This document shows positions 19,635 to 29,009 of a stretch of DNA of 64,000 bases, piece after piece. The position numbers and the translations under genes were made by a program. Source of the DNA: Agitococcus sp. Lineage in GTDB: Bacteria; Pseudomonadota; Gammaproteobacteria; Pseudomonadales; Moraxellaceae. The stretch is taken from the NCBI GenBank assembly GCA_030646715.1, contig JAUSLJ010000048.1, positions 17,395-81,394 on the forward strand, given 5' to 3'. Numbering within the stretch: position 1 is the first letter of the stretch; each line of letters opens with the position of its first letter. The notes under the pieces were generated by a model. That model saw nothing but the letters and a program-made list of their open reading frames with translations. It searched no databases and was not told the DNA's origin.

Positions 19635-19982
19635 TTAATCTTTAGAAATACTGGTGATCACTTCGTCACCGTCGTGCTGCATCCATTGATAATGAATATG
19701 AGCACCGACGGTTACGCCTTGCATCTGCTCAGGGGTAATCGTGTATTTGCTATACATGACTATGCCTTTGCCTGGAATGATGGTGTCGTGGGCAATGGTG
19801 AGTTGAGTAGTGTCAATGGCAGAGACACGGCCAAAGCCTGTGTGCATTTGCATTGGCGATTCTGGATCAGGATGAATAATGCGTTGATAAGACGCAGAAG
19901 TTTGACGTGGGTCGGCATTAGCCACCACGGGTACGGCAAGAGTCAACGCCATTAGGCTGACCCCAAGCATGAGAGTACGCAT
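19635..19982 (-). CDS. Secreted CusF-like OB-fold protein lacking the Trp/Met site
   Basis: A 115-residue secreted protein with a signal peptide (MALTLAVPVVANAD). The later part (GFGRVSAIDTTQLTIAHD ... GVTVGAHIHYQWM) follows the strand pattern of CusF but lacks its W-x2-M-x-M ligands. Scattered Met/His remain (HPDPESPMQMH). AGAGG SD. Its position just upstream of cusC suggests a periplasmic copper role; the fold is inferred. Confidence 0.65.
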   Translation of the reverse strand: MRTLMLGVSLMALTLAVPVVANADPRQTSASYQRIIHPDPESPMQMHTGFGRVSAIDTTQLTIAHDTIIPGKGIVMYSKYTITPEQMQGVTVGAHIHYQWMQHDGDEVITSISKD

Positions 19983-20059
19983 GATAAAAACCTCTAGGTT
20001 AGAAATACAATTTCCACAGCAAATACACGCAGGTATCTACTTGGCGTTTGGAAAAGTAT

Positions 20060-20446
20060 TCAGACTCTAGGCGGTTTATCAGGGGGGGAAAGCGCGACTT
20101 GAGGAACAAAGACTGGTGCGTGTGGCACAACAGCCGAATAGGTGGCAAAGGTTTTAGTAGGTATAGGTGCGGTATTGATACCCACCGTCAAATGGCAAAT
20201 GATATTTGCTAAACAAGGCGTGGCTTTATCTGCCGTAGAAGGATGAGAGGGGTCGGTTTGAGCAACAGCCGCGCCTGCATGATGACAGTGTGACATATCC
20301 GCCATTGCCTCTTGTTGGCCTGTCTCCATCATCATCTGCTCACAACCGACAGCACAAACACTGGCGCAGGCAAAAGCCATCGGCGGCATCAGAGCCGTCA
20401 ACAGCATTAACCACAGTGTCAGTAGCAGGCGAGTGTTTTTTCTCAT
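20060..20446 (-). CDS. DUF2946-like secreted Cys/His-containing protein
   Basis: A 128-residue protein with a signal peptide (LLLTLWLMLLTALMPPMAFA), Cys pairs (CASVCAVGCEQMMM), a His cluster (SHCHHAGA) and the Pro-rich ending VALSPPDKPPRV seen in DUF2946 and CopL-like proteins of copper operons. It is the first minus-strand gene after the CopR-like box at 20541. Confidence 0.65.
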   Translation of the reverse strand: MRKNTRLLLTLWLMLLTALMPPMAFACASVCAVGCEQMMMETGQQEAMADMSHCHHAGAAVAQTDPSHPSTADKATPCLANIICHLTVGINTAPIPTKTFATYSAVVPHAPVFVPQVALSPPDKPPRV

Positions 20447-20540
20447 ATTTCACAAGTGTAATGTGTTTGGACAACTGAAGTGTAGCGTTTTGCTGTTGTT
20501 ATTCAATACGCTACATAAGTGATGGACAACAAATCTCCGC

Positions 20541-20562
20541 AAAATGACGAAATTGTAATGTT
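20541..20562. promoter_or_regulatory. CusR/CopR-like box in a divergent promoter region
   Basis: AAAATGACGA, two bases, TTGTAATGTT matches the CusR consensus (AAAATGACAA, two bases, TTGTCATTTT) at 17 of 20 half-site positions. It lies between genes reading outward at 20446 and 20651, so it can serve the cus operon on the left and the cytochrome block on the right. Confidence 0.7.
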
Positions 20563-20650
20563 GAGGTCATGCTCGCGTTTACTACGATGACTTAAATTTG
20601 AGTTGAGAATAGCAACTCTCCTCCCCCTTCACTTAATGATGAGATAAATC

Positions 20651-21022
20651 ATGAAAACATCTATTCGTTCAGTCATTGCCCTCAGTCTAGTCTGGGCAGC
20701 CAGCTCAACGGTATGGGCACACGATCCTGCCGAACACGCCAAAGAAGCTGCTGCTAAAAAAGCCAAAGCTGACTGTAGCAATATGCAAAAAATGGATATG
20801 TCCAAAATGAACATGGATGATCCCGTTATGCAGGCCATGCACAGCAAATGCGCCAAACAGATGGCTCAGAAAAACAAAGATAAAGACGCTAAAAGTACAG
20901 GCCATGAAGCAATGAATCATGCCGAAATGGATCACTCAAAGATGCCGATGAATGATGCAAAAATGCACATGCCTGAATCATCCGCTATGCCTGCATCATC
21001 TGCCGAGCATAAACACAACTGA
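20651..21022 (+). CDS. Secreted Met/His-rich protein
   Basis: A 123-residue protein with a signal peptide (ending near TVWAHDPAEH), two Cys (CSNMQKMDMSKMNM, SKCAKQM) and repeated Met-Asp-Met, Met-Asn and His motifs down to a SAEHKHN tail. This composition suits periplasmic Cu(I)/Ag(I) binding. It is similar in style to the gene at 27487-27846. First plus-strand gene behind the CopR-like box. Confidence 0.75.
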   Translation: MKTSIRSVIALSLVWAASSTVWAHDPAEHAKEAAAKKAKADCSNMQKMDMSKMNMDDPVMQAMHSKCAKQMAQKNKDKDAKSTGHEAMNHAEMDHSKMPMNDAKMHMPESSAMPASSAEHKHN

Positions 21023-21063
21023 TTGTGCCAGCTCATAATCAACCCATGTGCAAGGAGAGACTG

Positions 21064-21624
21064 ATGATGACAGTATTGAAAACCCTAGTTGTGGCAGCCG
21101 TACTGGCTGTTTTGGGCGCATTGACTTTTCTGTACTCTGGGCTGTATTCCATAGGGGCAGATAACAAACACTTTAAAGTGACGCATTGGGCACTGGAGAC
21201 GCTCAGGGAACGCTCTATCGCCCGCGAAATCCGTGACATTAAAGTCCCGCGACTGGATGATCCACAGCAATTATTGGCTGGCGGACAGGATTACAACGAT
21301 ATGTGCAGTGGCTGCCACTTGCAGCCAGGAAAAACGCAATCTGATCTCAACTCAGCCATGTATCCGCAACCTCCTAATCTGTCTCTTCAACCCGCCAAGG
21401 GTTTGTATGGTGATGCCAATGCCCGCGCTGCTCGTCATTTTTGGTACATCAAACATGGCATTAAGGCCAGTGGTATGCCTGCTTGGGGTCAGACGCATAC
21501 GGATGAGCGTATTTGGGCAATGGTGGCTTTTATCCAAAAATTACCAACGCTAACACCTGAACAGTATCAAATACTAACAGCGCCAGAAGAAGGAGCAACA
21601 GATGAACCGATGGCTGGTATGTGA
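21064..21624 (+). CDS. Membrane-anchored mono-heme cytochrome c
   Basis: About 186 residues with an N-terminal membrane segment (TVLKTLVVAAVLAVLGALTF) and one CxxCH heme motif (MCSGCHLQPG), plus an axial Met candidate in GIKASGMPAWG. Class-I cytochrome c fold. The ATG at 21064 follows AAGGAGA. In copper islands such cytochromes could accept electrons from copper oxidation; the partner here is unknown. Confidence 0.85.
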   Translation: MMTVLKTLVVAAVLAVLGALTFLYSGLYSIGADNKHFKVTHWALETLRERSIAREIRDIKVPRLDDPQQLLAGGQDYNDMCSGCHLQPGKTQSDLNSAMYPQPPNLSLQPAKGLYGDANARAARHFWYIKHGIKASGMPAWGQTHTDERIWAMVAFIQKLPTLTPEQYQILTAPEEGATDEPMAGM

Positions 21625-21705
21625 AGATAGCACCTACGTCAACGTAAGCATATTTTGCGTATGGCGCAAAGCATTTGTTTATGTTTATGTTTATAAGAGG
21701 AATCT

Positions 21706-22275
21706 ATGACGACTCGTCACGATAACCCCAAAAAGAAAATAAATGGCAAGGATACTGCCTTGTTACTAGCGACTATATTTAGTTTGACCCCCATGAGTCC
21801 TGCCATTGGACACGCAGCCCAGGTAACGTATAAGGTATTACTAGCAATGGAAAGCGATGAGTTGGATTGTGGTCGCCAAGGCTCAATTCGAGACTTGACA
21901 GACAGTACAAAGCTTATCTTTGATGGAGTGTCATCACCATTAAAAGAAGTTTTGATGATCTCTGTTGGTAAAACCATGCGCTTGGCTATGACAAACCTTC
22001 AAAGCACAGATATCTTGTTTGCATTGGGTAGCCATCCTGAGCTAGTTAATTACGGGCGGCTACTCCAGAAGCAACGCGACACACAGTTAGTTTCTCCTAA
22101 TATCGTGGCTATCGCTGCACAGGAGCATACACAATTGATTTGGCAATTTACACGGGTGGGTGAGTTTGAGATTACGGCTTTTCAGCGTGATCGCTATGGG
22201 CGATGGCAGGCGGGTGTCACGGGGAAAATTGTGGTGCAGCCTACTGAACCACGGGGAGCTGTTATTACTCCGTAA
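21706..22275 (+). CDS. Cupredoxin-fold secreted protein without copper ligands
   Basis: A 189-residue protein with a signal-like segment (ALLLATIFSLTPMSPAIGHA). It aligns by eye with the cupredoxins here: DILFALGSHPE replaces PHDFVLGTRDE, and LIWQFTRVGEFEITAFQRD replaces IIWQFTQAGNFVFACLISG. The His, Cys, His and Met ligands are all absent, so a type-1 copper site is unlikely. Function unknown. Confidence 0.6.
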   Translation: MTTRHDNPKKKINGKDTALLLATIFSLTPMSPAIGHAAQVTYKVLLAMESDELDCGRQGSIRDLTDSTKLIFDGVSSPLKEVLMISVGKTMRLAMTNLQSTDILFALGSHPELVNYGRLLQKQRDTQLVSPNIVAIAAQEHTQLIWQFTRVGEFEITAFQRDRYGRWQAGVTGKIVVQPTEPRGAVITP

Positions 22276-22311
22276 AGCGTGAGTCATTTGCCTCTTCATC
22301 CAAAATTTGAA

Positions 22312-23166
22312 TCACACTCTCATGAAAAAAGGCCACTTTATTTGTGCAATGTAGGTGATTGGCATAGATTCTTTCATGCCCACCTCGCCTGCGCGTACGC
22401 CATTTTTCTGGTAACGGTAAGTACCAAACACATGATCCCAAATCATCCAAAACTCACCAAAGTTGACTTGAGCATCTTCGTATTCTCGTTTGTGGTGCCA
22501 GCGATGAACCTCAGCAACGCCCAATAAGCGACGGAACGACCCAACACTATAATCGAGATTGGCATGTTGAAAGGCGAGATGCACGGTAATGATGGACAAC
22601 CAGCAGCCAATGATCTCGGGTGGTGCGCCTAGCAGTACCACGACACTAATGCCTGGTGCTGCCAAAACAACAGCACTCAACGGATGACGACGCTCACCAT
22701 TAAGCCAGTATAATCGCTCAGCACTGTGGTGTAGGGCATGCAATCGCCAAAGGAGGTCATTTTTATGACTGAGCCAATGCATAAACCATAATCCAAAATC
22801 AATGATAAATCCCGCCGTTAATACCTGAACCCCAATAGGCCAGTCTGTAGGCCATATTGCTGACACAGGCATAAATTTAAGAATGACAGTGGCTATTTCG
22901 ATGCTAGTAAAAATGAGCGTTAGACTCGTTAACGCGTGGAGTATATCAACGTTGGTATCGTGGTGATCGTTCAGCCATAGGGTCTCGTAAGGCTGTAAAC
23001 GCTCTAACAAAGCAACAGCCGTGAGACCAAGAGCAGCAATAATCGGAGCGAGTGGCCAATACGGCAGATGTAGCCAAAGAATTGCTAATTGCATACCTGT
23101 GCATACGCCAAAAATCAGGGGGTAACTGCCCCAACGAATCAGCGGTGTTAATATCTTCATCATCAA
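22312..23166 (-). CDS. Sterol desaturase / fatty acid hydroxylase family protein
   Basis: A 284-residue membrane di-iron enzyme. The His motifs of the family are visible: HWLSH (about residue 130), HALHH (about 143), QHANLDY and HRWHHKRE (about 222). Such enzymes hydroxylate membrane lipids. GGGAG lies four bases before ATGATG. In a metal island it may alter the membrane under stress; substrate unknown. Confidence 0.85.
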   Translation of the reverse strand: MMMKILTPLIRWGSYPLIFGVCTGMQLAILWLHLPYWPLAPIIAALGLTAVALLERLQPYETLWLNDHHDTNVDILHALTSLTLIFTSIEIATVILKFMPVSAIWPTDWPIGVQVLTAGFIIDFGLWFMHWLSHKNDLLWRLHALHHSAERLYWLNGERRHPLSAVVLAAPGISVVVLLGAPPEIIGCWLSIITVHLAFQHANLDYSVGSFRRLLGVAEVHRWHHKREYEDAQVNFGEFWMIWDHVFGTYRYQKNGVRAGEVGMKESMPITYIAQIKWPFFMRV

Positions 23167-23231
23167 TCTCCCATTTTATCTTGCTGGAGAGACTATAATG
23201 AATACTAGATTTCAATCATTGAACGAAAGAG

Positions 23232-23990
23232 CTATGCGAGTGTCAGGTGAGTCAAAAAGATCGAAGGATTCACACCAAACATTTGTACACACGTCCTAGA
23301 AAAATGCGCTTGATCCGAAAAATCTCCTTTATAGGCGGCATGAGTGAGCGTTTGACCATGCAATACTTGTTCAAGGGCATACACTAGCCGTAGCCATTTG
23401 CGATAACTGCGTAGTGGCATTCCCGTTTGCTCACTGAACCAATGAGAAAATCGCGTTTCGGACAGCTCCATTAGCATGGCGAGTTCTTTTCGACTAGAAA
23501 AAGTGGAAACTGACATATCACGCATTAATACGGATAGGACTTTTTGCAAGCGCGGGTCAACTTTTGCAGAAGTATGAGGCGCAAGCGATGTACTAAAGCG
23601 CGCTATTGCCGCTTTCAGTGAGTTGCAAGCCATTAAGCTATCACGAAATAAAACTACCAAGTCTTGAGGTAACTCACAAATAGCCGTTTGTTCACCAAGA
23701 CGAGAGATCAGTGTCTTTGCCTGCACGATAGTGGGGTCAAGATAAATAGAAAAGACTGAACTCGCAATGAGTTGATGAGATGTTCCTGCTTTGACGAATA
23801 AGGCAATGGATTGATAGGACTGACCATTGGCGGTCATTTCAATGATACCCTCTAAGGCAATACTGATTTGATGCGACCAATGACGATGCTCTTTATTGTC
23901 GCCAGATTGACCAATAAATACGCCTATTCCAGGTTGCAGAGATACGTCACCTCTCCAATGGTGCGGAGTAGCGTGGTTGTAATGGTTCAC
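23232..23990 (-). CDS. AraC-family transcriptional regulator
   Basis: A 252-residue protein with an N-terminal cupin-like sensor part (HRHWSHQISIALEG) and a C-terminal AraC double helix-turn-helix (about 165-250; RKELAMLMELSETRFSHWFS and AYKGDFSDQAHFSR). The GTG at 23990 gives a full-length protein. It lies just upstream of the hydroxylase gene on the same strand and may regulate it. Confidence 0.85.
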   Translation of the reverse strand: MNHYNHATPHHWRGDVSLQPGIGVFIGQSGDNKEHRHWSHQISIALEGIIEMTANGQSYQSIALFVKAGTSHQLIASSVFSIYLDPTIVQAKTLISRLGEQTAICELPQDLVVLFRDSLMACNSLKAAIARFSTSLAPHTSAKVDPRLQKVLSVLMRDMSVSTFSSRKELAMLMELSETRFSHWFSEQTGMPLRSYRKWLRLVYALEQVLHGQTLTHAAYKGDFSDQAHFSRTCVQMFGVNPSIFLTHLTLA

Positions 23991-24147
23991 TCGCCAACTA
24001 CTTTTGCTATTTTTCTGAGCGTTTCTTTACTTTCGCCAAAGGTGCATATTGCATCACAGTGCTTCCTTAAATCCGAAAAAAGTATGTAGTGCATTTCAAT
24101 CTTACTGATGTGTGTTGAGTTTAGCGTATGAATGGATTTGGGATAAA

Positions 24148-24525
24148 TCAGGCAGCCATTTTAAAGCCCTCAAAGACTTGGGCTGGCGACCTAAAATTTA
24201 GCTTAGCTTGAATTCGCATTCGATTGTAGAAAGTCTCAATAAAATGTTGAATATCCTTCATGGCTTCTGCCCGTGTAATATAGTGCTGATGGTAAACCAA
24301 CTGGTTTTTTAACGTTGCCCAAAAGCTTTCAATCGGCGCATTATCATAACAATTACCCTTAGCACTCATTGAACCCACAAATTGATGCTGTGTTATTACG
24401 TTACGATAGGCGTGGCTACAGTATTGACTTCCTCTGTCAGAATGGACAATTAAGCCTTTCGTCGGTTTTCGCCGTTTAATCGCCATATTTAATGCCTGCA
24501 CCACTACTACCCCATTTAGCTGCAC
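24148..24525 (-). mobile_element. 3' fragment of an IS3-family transposase gene
   Basis: The frame holds the C-terminal third of an IS3-family OrfB: the second catalytic Asp in VHSDRGSQYCS and the Glu in NAPIESFWATLKNQ, followed by the typical FIETFYNRMRIQAKL ending. OrfA and the first part of OrfB are missing. Upstream the frame abuts the stop codon of the copper ATPase gene, so the breakpoint lies at about 24495-24525. No intact terminal inverted repeat was found, so it should be immobile. Confidence 0.85.
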
Positions 24526-26877
24526 TCAATCAACCTCACGACGTAAACGCAAGGCATTAAAAACGACAGACACAGAACTCAGACTCATTGCCAATGCGGC
24601 AATCATCGGTGACAGCAGCCAACCTGTTAGCGGATACAATACGCCCGCAGCAATCGGTACACCAATGGCATTATAGACAAAGGCAAAAGCCAGGTTTTGC
24701 TTCATGTTGGCGACAGTCGCAATGGAAATACCACATGCCAAGGTGATACCACGCAAATCCCCTTTCACCAGCGTCACCTGTGCACTATTCATGGCGACAT
24801 CGGTGCCTGTTCCCATCGCAATACCGACATCTGCCCGAGCCAGAGCTGGCGCGTCATTGATACCATCACCTGCCATCGCCACACAGCGGCCTTCATGTTG
24901 CAGACGCTCGACTAAGGCCAGTTTGTCGGCGGGTTTCACTTCGCCATACACCTCATCTATACCCAATCGCTGCCCTACCGATTTTGCCGTGGTCAATCCA
25001 TCGCCAGTTGCCATAATGACACGGATATTGGCCGCTCGTAACGAGGCTAACGCGTCTGCGGTCGTTGCTTTAATGGGGTCAGAAACTGCCAGTAAACCTG
25101 CCAATTGCCCATCGACAGCGAGATACATGACACTCGCTCCCTGCGTTCTCAACTGTTCCGCCGAGCTTTGGAGGGATGCCGTCGCAACGCCTGTTTGTTC
25201 CATAAGCGTGGTGTTACCCATCACCAATTTCTTCCCTGCCAATTCACCATGGACACCAATACCTGTATTGGACTCAAATTGTGTCACTGTACCGAGTGTG
25301 ATGCCGCGCTCACGGGCGGCACTGACAATAGCGGCGGCGAGTGGATGTTCACTACCCTGATCCAAACTGGCGGCAAGATACAGCACGTCCGCCTCACTAA
25401 AACCTTCTGTAGGTACAACACGATCAAATGCGGGGCGACCTTCGGTGAGCGTACCCGTCTTATCGACAATTAAAGTGTCAATTTTCCGTAAGTTCTCAAT
25501 CGCAGATGCATCTCTAAACAGCACGCCTTTACTTGCCCCTGTGCCCGTTGCCACCATAATGGACATCGGTGTCGCTAAACCTAGTGCACAAGGACAAGCA
25601 ATAATCAGTACAGCAACCGCGTTAATTAAGCCAAATATCCAGTTGGACGCTAATAATCCCCAGCCAAAGAACGTCATCAGCGCGATAAAAATGACCGAAA
25701 CAACAAAATAGCCTGCGACGGTGTCTGCCATACGCTGCATAGGTGCGCGTGAGCGTTGTGCTTGCATCACCATTTGCACGATCTGCGCAAGCATGGTGCT
25801 GGAGCCGACACGTTCAGAACGTATGACCAAAGCACCGTTGGTGTTGAGCGTCGCGCCAATAACTTTGTCGCCTAGACGTTTGCTAACGGGAAGTGGCTCG
25901 CCTGTGAGCATGGATTCATCAACGGCACTACTTCCTTCAATGACAATGCCATCAACAGGCACTTTTTCGCCTGGACGAACGCGTAGCTTGTCGCCGACAT
26001 GGACATGCGTCAACGGCACATCATCTTCCGAACCATCCTCACTGATGCGACGAGCCGTCTTTGGTGCCAGTCTCAACAACGACTTAATAGCAGCAGAGGT
26101 CTGCGAACGCGCCTGTAACTCCATGACCTGACCGAGCAAGGTCAGAGAAATAATGACAGCCGCCGCTTCAAAATAGACGGCAACCCGCCCCATTGATACA
26201 AAGGACACAGGGAACAAACTGGGAGCAACGGTCGCAACGACGCTATAAACATAGGCGGCACCCGTGCCAAGACTAATCAGCGTCCACATATTGGGACTAC
26301 GATGAATGATCGACTGCACGCCGCGCACATAAAACGGCCAACCTGCCCATAACACGACGGGGGTGGATAAAGCCAGTTCCAGCCAACTTTGAACGCCCAT
26401 ATCAAACCAGTTAAACCGATGACCAAACATCGCTAGCACAAAAACTACCATCGTCAACGGTAGCGTTCGCCAGAAGCGTTGACGAAAGTCCTTTAACTCA
26501 GGGTTTTCCCCTTCTTCTAAATCAGGCTGCACGGGTTCCAGAGCCATACCACACTTGGGGCAATTGCCTGGGCCAATTTGTCGAATTTCAGGGTGCATCG
26601 GGCAAGTGTATTCGGTGTCAGTGCTGACAGGGGTTTCGACAGCGGCAGGTTGCGGAGTTAGGTATCGGCTTGGCTCAAGCTTAAATTTGTCGAGGCATTT
26701 TGGGCTGCAGAAATAAAACCGTTTACCTTCGTAGTCCTGTTGATGGATTGATGCCGTGGTCACCGTCATTCCGCACACAGGGTCTTTCAGTTCAGCAGCA
26801 CCCTCGGTAGGCATGGGCGCTTGTGACGGATGTGGATGACCTGCGTGGTCATGATGGTGATGCTCATGGTCGGACAT
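24526..26877 (-). CDS. Copper/silver P1B-ATPase with YHS and heavy-metal-binding N-terminus
   Basis: A roughly 783-residue Cu(I)/Ag(I) exporter. The N-terminus is His-rich ([15 protein letters not shown]), then a YHS domain (DPVCGMTV ... [12 protein letters not shown]) and a heavy-metal-binding module (YTCPMHPEI ... [11 protein letters not shown]), in place of the usual HMA domains. The core has [43 protein letters not shown] and [16 protein letters not shown], typical of copper pumps. The ATG at 26877 is chosen; the in-frame extension has no SD support. Distinct from the HMA-type copA at 40114. Confidence 0.92.
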   Translation of the reverse strand: MSDHEHHHHDHAGHPHPSQAPMPTEGAAELKDPVCGMTVTTASIHQQDYEGKRFYFCSPKCLDKFKLEPSRYLTPQPAAVETPVSTDTEYTCPMHPEIRQIGPGNCPKCGMALEPVQPDLEEGENPELKDFRQRFWRTLPLTMVVFVLAMFGHRFNWFDMGVQSWLELALSTPVVLWAGWPFYVRGVQSIIHRSPNMWTLISLGTGAAYVYSVVATVAPSLFPVSFVSMGRVAVYFEAAAVIISLTLLGQVMELQARSQTSAAIKSLLRLAPKTARRISEDGSEDDVPLTHVHVGDKLRVRPGEKVPVDGIVIEGSSAVDESMLTGEPLPVSKRLGDKVIGATLNTNGALVIRSERVGSSTMLAQIVQMVMQAQRSRAPMQRMADTVAGYFVVSVIFIALMTFFGWGLLASNWIFGLINAVAVLIIACPCALGLATPMSIMVATGTGASKGVLFRDASAIENLRKIDTLIVDKTGTLTEGRPAFDRVVPTEGFSEADVLYLAASLDQGSEHPLAAAIVSAARERGITLGTVTQFESNTGIGVHGELAGKKLVMGNTTLMEQTGVATASLQSSAEQLRTQGASVMYLAVDGQLAGLLAVSDPIKATTADALASLRAANIRVIMATGDGLTTAKSVGQRLGIDEVYGEVKPADKLALVERLQHEGRCVAMAGDGINDAPALARADVGIAMGTGTDVAMNSAQVTLVKGDLRGITLACGISIATVANMKQNLAFAFVYNAIGVPIAAGVLYPLTGWLLSPMIAALAMSLSSVSVVFNALRLRREVD

Positions 26878-26949
26878 TAGAAACTCCTGTCGCCGACAAC
26901 GGTCGGCGGGGTCAAGATTCAATTGGCACCGCCAATAGGGCGGCAAACA

Positions 26950-27450
26950 TTAACGCATCTGAGAGAAGTGGCTTATTGCGTCATTTTTCATGCGTTGTAA
27001 ACACCAGCGAGCGTAATAGCGACCCAGTAGTAGACTTAAGCACCACGAAAGCCAACCCTTCGGCCTCGCATAGTCAATAAATATCCGTAACTGACAACTC
27101 GCTGCCACAGGGGTCAACTCAAAGCCCATGCGATAGTGTCCAATCACCAGTAGTCGAGTCTCACCAATGGTTTCCCACACTTTTGATAAGGACGGGTTGC
27201 GCTTACTAACAACCTCTTCAACGAACAAGGGGATGCCAAGAACCCGTCCAGACATGGTAATATGCGAACCAACAGCCTGACCACGCAAGGCGTCAAATGT
27301 CAGCTGCATACGGCTTCCAGCCATCATCCATGACGACTTATTCATATGTTCAGTTAGCCGTGAGTGGTCGTCGAGATGAGCAAAAGCCTGATCTACTGTA
27401 ACCTCTAGCAGCGTATTACATTCATCGTGATACGGAAACCGTGCGCTCAA
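26950..27450 (-). CDS. SRPBCC-superfamily protein
   Basis: A 166-residue protein resembling polyketide cyclase / START-like (SRPBCC) proteins: an initial strand (LLEVTVDQAFAHLDDHSRLT), GSHITMSGRVLGIP in the middle and a long C-terminal helix. A GGGAGAT SD four bases before TTG supports the TTG start at 27450. It follows the Met-rich gene and precedes the copper ATPase. Function unknown. Confidence 0.65.
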   Translation of the reverse strand: MSARFPYHDECNTLLEVTVDQAFAHLDDHSRLTEHMNKSSWMMAGSRMQLTFDALRGQAVGSHITMSGRVLGIPLFVEEVVSKRNPSLSKVWETIGETRLLVIGHYRMGFELTPVAASCQLRIFIDYARPKGWLSWCLSLLLGRYYARWCLQRMKNDAISHFSQMR

Positions 27451-27486
27451 AACTATCTCCCTTTTTTGACCTTTGCCACCCCATGA

Positions 27487-27846
27487 TTATTGCGCAGGTG
27501 CTGCACCGTGATTGTGATCATGCTCGACAACGGGTTTAGCTGTCGATTTTTTCTGATGCTTGCGGGTTGTGCTTTTTTTGCTCGGTTCTTTGGACATACC
27601 TTTCATGTTATCCATACATTTTTTGTGTATTTCCTCCATGCCAGCAGTCATGCCTTCTCCCGCTTTGGCATCGCCCATACATTTCTCATGCATATCCTTC
27701 ATCCCTTTCATATCTTTCATGCCATTCATGTCTTGCTTAACTTCAGCAGGACTCATATCGGGGCCAGACATGGATTTTTCTTCCGCAAAAGCATGAGACA
27801 TGGCGAGCGCAGCGATTAGTGGTAACAGCAAGGTATAGCGTTTCAT
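27487..27846 (-). CDS. Secreted Met-rich protein
   Basis: About 119 residues with a signal peptide (LLPLIAALAMSHAFAEE), repeated Met-Lys-Asp/Gly-Met motifs (GMKDMKGMKDMHEKCMGD; HKKCMDNMKGMS), two Cys, a Lys/Ser/Thr-rich stretch and a His tail (EHDHNHGAAP). Suited to periplasmic Cu(I)/Ag(I) binding. ATG at 27846 preferred over GTG at 27855. Confidence 0.75.
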   Translation of the reverse strand: MKRYTLLLPLIAALAMSHAFAEEKSMSGPDMSPAEVKQDMNGMKDMKGMKDMHEKCMGDAKAGEGMTAGMEEIHKKCMDNMKGMSKEPSKKSTTRKHQKKSTAKPVVEHDHNHGAAPAQ

Positions 27847-27879
27847 GGTATTCACTCTACGTTAAAAATAACAAAAATA

Positions 27880-28527
27880 TCAGGCTGCCCTTGAGGACAG
27901 ATTAGGCAAGAAGCGCGGGGTTTTAGCGATATAAGCTTGATAACTATCACCAAACTCAGCTTGCATTTCTTGCTCTTCGACAATGGCCAAATGACCATAC
28001 ATAAACAGCAGCATTGGAAACATCAACAAGGTTAAAATCGTTGGCCACTGCAACAGAAAGCCAAACATAATGAATATGAAAGCCACATATTGAGGGTGGC
28101 GTATGTAAGCGTAAGAACCTGTTATTGCTAAGGTATGGGCGCGTTGAGCCTGATACAGTACATGCCAACTGCTAGAAAGTAGCCAAAACCCTAAAATAAT
28201 GAGGGCATTACTGATAATGTGGAGTAAACCAAAATGCGGATTGCCCTTCTCGCCCAGTAAGGTTGACCATAAGTGACCTGCATCATGAGACATCAGATCA
28301 ATTTCGGGATAGCGCACTTGCAACCAACCAGAGAGCAGATAAATGGTGAGTGGAAAGCCATACATTTCAACAAACAGTGCAACAATAAACGCCGAAAATG
28401 CGCTAAAGGTACGCCAGTCGCGGCTGGTTTTTGGCTTGAAAAAACTAAAGGCAAAGATCAAAAACACCGCTGAATTAAGGATAACCAATGACCAGAGTCC
28501 GTATGCTGCTTCATGTGCGGCGTGCAT
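27880..28527 (-). CDS. Isoprenylcysteine methyltransferase-like membrane protein (CzcN-like)
   Basis: A 215-residue membrane protein with five to six hydrophobic segments and the SAM-binding signature of the ICMT/PEMT family (GSYAYIRHPQYVAFIFIMFG, then EEQEMQAEFGDSYQAYI). Relatives called CzcN occur in metal islands of Cupriavidus, where their methylation target is not known. Two bases separate it from the DUF2933 gene. Confidence 0.85.
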   Translation of the reverse strand: MHAAHEAAYGLWSLVILNSAVFLIFAFSFFKPKTSRDWRTFSAFSAFIVALFVEMYGFPLTIYLLSGWLQVRYPEIDLMSHDAGHLWSTLLGEKGNPHFGLLHIISNALIILGFWLLSSSWHVLYQAQRAHTLAITGSYAYIRHPQYVAFIFIMFGFLLQWPTILTLLMFPMLLFMYGHLAIVEEQEMQAEFGDSYQAYIAKTPRFLPNLSSRAA

Positions 28528-28529
28528 GG

Positions 28530-28769
28530 CTACTCTCCATCCTGACGACTGCTATCTTTAGGCTGATCGGGTGCAGAATGCTCCGACCCATGATGATGGC
28601 CGTGGTGCATGAACAAGTGCATCAGAGGACAGGCCAGTAAAAACAAGTACGGCAACACTCCCAACATGTGTGCTCGATGCTCTTCTAACAGGAAAAATAA
28701 AGCAACCACCGACATCACCAGCATGGCTAGCGCGCCTCGTGATCGCCAAAACGATGGGCTATGATTCAT
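28530..28769 (-). CDS. DUF2933 small membrane protein
   Basis: A 79-residue protein with two membrane segments (ALAMLVMSVVALFFLL; VLPYLFLLACPLMHLFMHH) and a His cluster (MHHGHHHGSEHS). Typical DUF2933, usually found beside copper/silver ATPases and ICMT-like proteins. First gene of the minus-strand operon behind the CopR-like box at 28899. Confidence 0.85.
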   Translation of the reverse strand: MNHSPSFWRSRGALAMLVMSVVALFFLLEEHRAHMLGVLPYLFLLACPLMHLFMHHGHHHGSEHSAPDQPKDSSRQDGE

Positions 28770-28849
28770 CGGTATTTCCTTTAGTGGTCGTTTTAATCAA
28801 CTCAAATCGAACACGATAAAGTTTTTAATTCAATTATTATCACTTTCTC

Positions 28850-28876
28850 AAATGACACACAAATTGTGTGGCATTT
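28850..28876. promoter_or_regulatory. 27-bp near-perfect dyad upstream of the DUF2933 operon
   Basis: The left half AAATGACACACAA and right half TTGTGTGGCATTT flank a central A. They are exact inverse repeats apart from one position. The outer AAATGACA resembles the CusR/CopR half-site, so this may be an additional regulator site 23 bp from the box at 28899. Confidence 0.5.
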
Positions 28877-28898
28877 ATCCTGTCATCTTCATGACGTG

Positions 28899-28920
28899 TA
28901 AATGACATTGTTGTCATCTA
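28899..28920. promoter_or_regulatory. CusR/CopR-like box
   Basis: TAAATGACAT, two bases, TTGTCATCTA matches the CusR consensus at 16 of 20 half-site positions. It lies upstream of the minus-strand operon beginning at 28769 (DUF2933, ICMT-like, Met-rich, SRPBCC, copper ATPase). Confidence 0.7.
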
Positions 28921-29009
28921 GGTGTTATTTTCGATAGATTGAGAAAAGTTAACTCAAATGACACATTTTCTACTCATTTTCATGAACAGAAAGGAATAAG
29001 CGCAAAAAT

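Noticed and set aside
20629..20935. Hydrophobic minus-strand frames opposite the Met-rich gene at 20651
   Set aside because: These are the antisense of Met/Lys/His-rich codons and lack ribosome sites.
27490..27819. Hydrophobic plus-strand frames opposite the Met-rich gene at 27487
   Set aside because: They are antisense shadows of Met/Lys repeats; the minus-strand gene has a signal peptide and fits the operon.
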